Made by a program: the position numbers and the translations under genes. From contig JAZQMY010000038.1 in NCBI GenBank assembly GCA_045627045.1, positions 1 to 32,699 on the forward strand: DNA of 32,699 nt, given 5' to 3'. Below are positions 31,150 through 32,699 of the stretch, piece after piece. The stretch is from SIG351 sp045627045 (lineage in GTDB: Bacteria; Bacillota; Clostridia; HGM11327). Numbering within the stretch: the first letter of the stretch is position 1; every line of letters starts with the position of its first letter. Below the pieces are notes generated by a model. That model searched no databases. It was not told the origin of the DNA and was given only the letters and a program-made list of their open reading frames with translations.

Positions 31150-31284
31150 ATGTCAGAGAGAAATTATTATTATCAGGCAGAGAAAAAGTTATTGGACGAA
31201 ATCGAAAATGAGAAAAACATTTTTTCATTCCGTACCCTCTTCAGACTTATCACAGCTAACGCAATCGCAAAGAAGCTGCACTGA
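31150..31284 (+). CDS. Small protein of unknown function (44 aa)
   Basis: ATG 31150 lies 9 bases after a strong AAAGGA site (31135-31140); the in-frame ATG 31141 touches that site and is less likely. The 44-residue product has a polar N-terminus with a Tyr triplet (SERNYYYQ), a charged helix-like middle (EKKLLDEIENEK) and a C-terminal amphipathic, basic segment (FRTLFRLITANAIAKKLH) that could bind a membrane or a partner. There is no signal peptide, Cys pair or other motif. It has its own consensus promoter, a 5' hairpin, a structured 3' region and a terminator, so it forms a complete single-gene unit. Alternatives are a dual-function small RNA or the antitoxin-like part of a system whose partner is not visible. 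No relative is recognised. Confidence 0.65.
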   Translation: MSERNYYYQAEKKLLDEIENEKNIFSFRTLFRLITANAIAKKLH

Positions 31285-31288
31285 GGAA

Positions 31289-31342
31289 GGCAGGCTCTGA
31301 GGAGCCGCCCAATATCTACACAACAGTTCAACACGATGAACT
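31289..31342 (+). ncRNA. Structured 3' region of the small-ORF transcript
   Basis: Two hairpins follow the stop codon. GGC-A-GGCTC pairs with GAGCC-GCC around a TGAG loop (31289-31309, an 8-bp stem with one bulged A). AGTTCA pairs with TGAACT (31325-31342). With the terminator at 31355 this gives three stem-loops within about 100 bases of untranslated RNA, more than a simple mRNA needs. No known RNA family is recognised. Confidence 0.35.
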
Positions 31343-31354
31343 TTCCCTCCATAA

Positions 31355-31388
31355 AAAAATCAGGTGTTCAAACGAGCACCTGATTTTT
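31355..31388. terminator. Bidirectional terminator, small ORF and convergent ceramidase-like gene
   Basis: AAAAATCAGGTG (31355-31366) pairs with CACCTGATTTTT (31377-31388), 12 bp with a 10-base loop. A/T-runs on both sides suit termination in both directions. Confidence 0.88.
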
Positions 31389-31406
31389 CTTTTATGTTTA
31401 CTTTAA

Positions 31407-32699
31407 TTATTTAACGCTGTTAACAAGAGCAATGAATGCCTCTGCTGTTGCAGAACCTGCAAGGCTGCCTGTCGAAACGATTTCCTCGTTCTCAAGGAAC
31501 ATTGAGCGGTATTCGTTATCGGGAAGAATGTAACCGATCTGATCGTTTGAAAGACCGAATACAAGAAGCTCCTTGTCCTTGCCTACAACTTCCTGGAATG
31601 TGGGATAATTGAAGTCTGTACCTCTCCATGATTCAGCCGCTGTAAATCCGCCGCCGAATGCGATTGAAGGCTCAAGCTCACCGGGAACAATTGCAATTGC
31701 AAGGTCATCACCAAGCTCAAGATAACCGATTTCTGTTGCAACCTGAATTGCAAAACCGTTTGAATCAAGCTTTACACACTTGTTTGTAAGAGCACCCATG
31801 CTGCCGAGGAATGAAAGCAGAGAATTGTTTACAGTTACAAAATAAGTCTTTGCCTTATAGTTAAGGATAGGCTTAATCTCCTTTTCGGGAGCCTTTGAAT
31901 CAGCAATAAGATTGCCGAGTGCTGTGCCGTAAACTGTGAGACGGTCATAACGTGTCATGTCCTCTGTAAAGGATGACTCGCAGGGTTCGTACTCTGATGT
32001 GATGGCAAGCTCGGCACCCATTATCTGAATGAAGTTTGCATCAAGCTTTTCATTGAGAACCTTTTCAATGTAGTAGGGATAATCGCCTGTAACCTCTGTG
32101 CCTGCTGCGCCGTTGCCTACACAATGGATAGCCATGTTGCAGAGATATGTCTCACGGCTGCCGTCTGCGGGAACGAAACGGAAAACATGAATGTAGGGAT
32201 CAATTACCATAGGTGTGCGCTTGTCATGGATGTAATCAGCTGCATCAATCTTTGAATAGAAGAGCTTACCTTCCTTCATTGAGCCGACTGCCTCTTTGAT
32301 AGCGTTGCCTGTTACCTTGTAGAGATTTGCCATAAACTCGTCATTCTGACCGTTGATTGTATCAATATCAGTACCGAGGAAGTTGTTGGCAAAGCTGATA
32401 ACGGGATTAATGAATACCATTTTAAGGATATTGCCGTTCATACCGAAGGTATCAACACAGCTGTGCTGATGAAGAACAGAAAGGTTAAGACCGACAATGT
32501 TGTTTGCCTTTGCAAAATCAGCAAGAGAGCCGCGGATAGCCGCAACATCACCGCTTGAAATTCCGAAAGCATCAAGAACTGCGTAAACAACCGTTCCTCT
32601 GCCGCTGCCGTCATTCATAGCAATAGCACGTACGCGCTGGTCGTCGTGAACAGCTGTTGCAGACTTGTCAAGTGAAAGGCTGCCTGCTACCATGTGCTT
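31407..32699 (-). CDS. Neutral ceramidase-like protein, 5' end outside the window
   Basis: About 430 residues are visible; the frame stays open to the window edge (codons for Lys-His precede the ATG at 32693), so the start is unknown. The fold markers are those of neutral/alkaline ceramidase-like proteins: VRAIAMNDG...VVYAVLDAFGI, LSVLHQHSCVDTFG (replacing the usual HTHSGP), AIHCVGNGAAGTEVTGDYP with the second metal His, LAIAIVPGELEPS, and the C-terminal FGLSNDQIGYILPDNEY. Ceramidases cut the amide of ceramide. The loop that should hold the nucleophile Ser (GDVSP in relatives) reads GAELAITSEYEP here, so ceramide hydrolysis is doubtful. Many bacterial relatives lie in glycan loci and have unknown substrates. 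The gene ends at a shared terminator. Confidence 0.72.
   Translation of the reverse strand, partial: KHMVAGSLSLDKSATAVHDDQRVRAIAMNDGSGRGTVVYAVLDAFGISSGDVAAIRGSLADFAKANNIVGLNLSVLHQHSCVDTFGMNGNILKMVFINPVISFANNFLGTDIDTINGQNDEFMANLYKVTGNAIKEAVGSMKEGKLFYSKIDAADYIHDKRTPMVIDPYIHVFRFVPADGSRETYLCNMAIHCVGNGAAGTEVTGDYPYYIEKVLNEKLDANFIQIMGAELAITSEYEPCESSFTEDMTRYDRLTVYGTALGNLIADSKAPEKEIKPILNYKAKTYFVTVNNSLLSFLGSMGALTNKCVKLDSNGFAIQVATEIGYLELGDDLAIAIVPGELEPSIAFGGGFTAAESWRGTDFNYPTFQEVVGKDKELLVFGLSNDQIGYILPDNEYRSMFLENEEIVSTGSLAGSATAEAFIALVNSVK

Noticed and set aside
1..32699. CRISPR array, tRNA, rRNA, prophage or intact insertion sequence
   Set aside because: No regularly spaced repeats, cloverleaf-like segments, rRNA motifs, phage structural genes or transposase frames were seen on either strand.

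Overview
The window looks like a chromosomal segment of a low-to-mid GC, Gram-positive anaerobe of the class Clostridia, probably a gut Oscillospiraceae/Ruminococcus-like bacterium. This is an inference. It rests on GGAGG-type ribosome binding sites, many sigma-A promoters with 17-base spacers, lipoproteins with LAAC/LAGC lipoboxes, a GerMN-domain lipoprotein typical of the sporulation/germination gene set, a TnpV protein of clostridial mobile elements, and a Fur-controlled zinc uptake operon. No rRNA, tRNA, CRISPR array or intact insertion sequence was seen.

Layout. 1-1522: the tail of a membrane-anchored protein, then two small lipoproteins with near-identical signal peptides. 1523-2395: a gene-poor island with a lone tnpV gene and several perfect hairpins, probably a mobile-element remnant. 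2396-6304: convergent genes for a GH36/raffinose-synthase-like alpha-galactosidase and a DUF4965/'glutaminase A'-like protein. 6471-9410: fur-znuA-znuC-znuB, tightly overlapped, with a sigma-A promoter and a near-consensus Fur/Zur box. 9414-9638: a small HTH regulator. 9873-11395: an SGNH hydrolase followed by an Mrp/NBP35 Fe-S ATPase. 11515-16011: a Gfo/Idh/MocA oxidoreductase, ruvB, and a GH78-like rhamnosidase. 16148-17092: a GerMN lipoprotein. 17142-22916 (minus strand): thrC, a GH172 (DUF2961) protein and a GH106-like protein. 23180-25300: a DUF445 membrane protein and peptidase T. 25441-28800: a response regulator, sensor kinase and MATE exporter in one operon. 28940-30888: an SGNH hydrolase translationally coupled to a GH29-like fucosidase that is split by an in-frame TAG. 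31065-31388: a strong-promoter transcription unit for a 44-residue protein with structured RNA on both sides. 31407-end: a neutral-ceramidase-like protein cut by the window edge.

How the genes fit together. Seven glycan-active or related hydrolase families (GH36, DUF4965, GH78, GH106, GH172, GH29, ceramidase-like) and two SGNH hydrolases are spread over 30 kb. Those with visible starts lack signal peptides, so they probably act in the cytoplasm on imported oligosaccharides or glycosides. They are mixed with housekeeping genes (mrp, ruvB, thrC) instead of forming a classical polysaccharide utilisation locus. No sugar transporter or sugar-responsive regulator is visible.

Most worth a second look: the small 44-residue gene with its structured transcript; the TAG-interrupted fucosidase, which also has Glu where the family nucleophile Asp is expected; the ceramidase-like protein without a recognisable nucleophile loop; and the pairing of housekeeping genes with unusual glycosidases.
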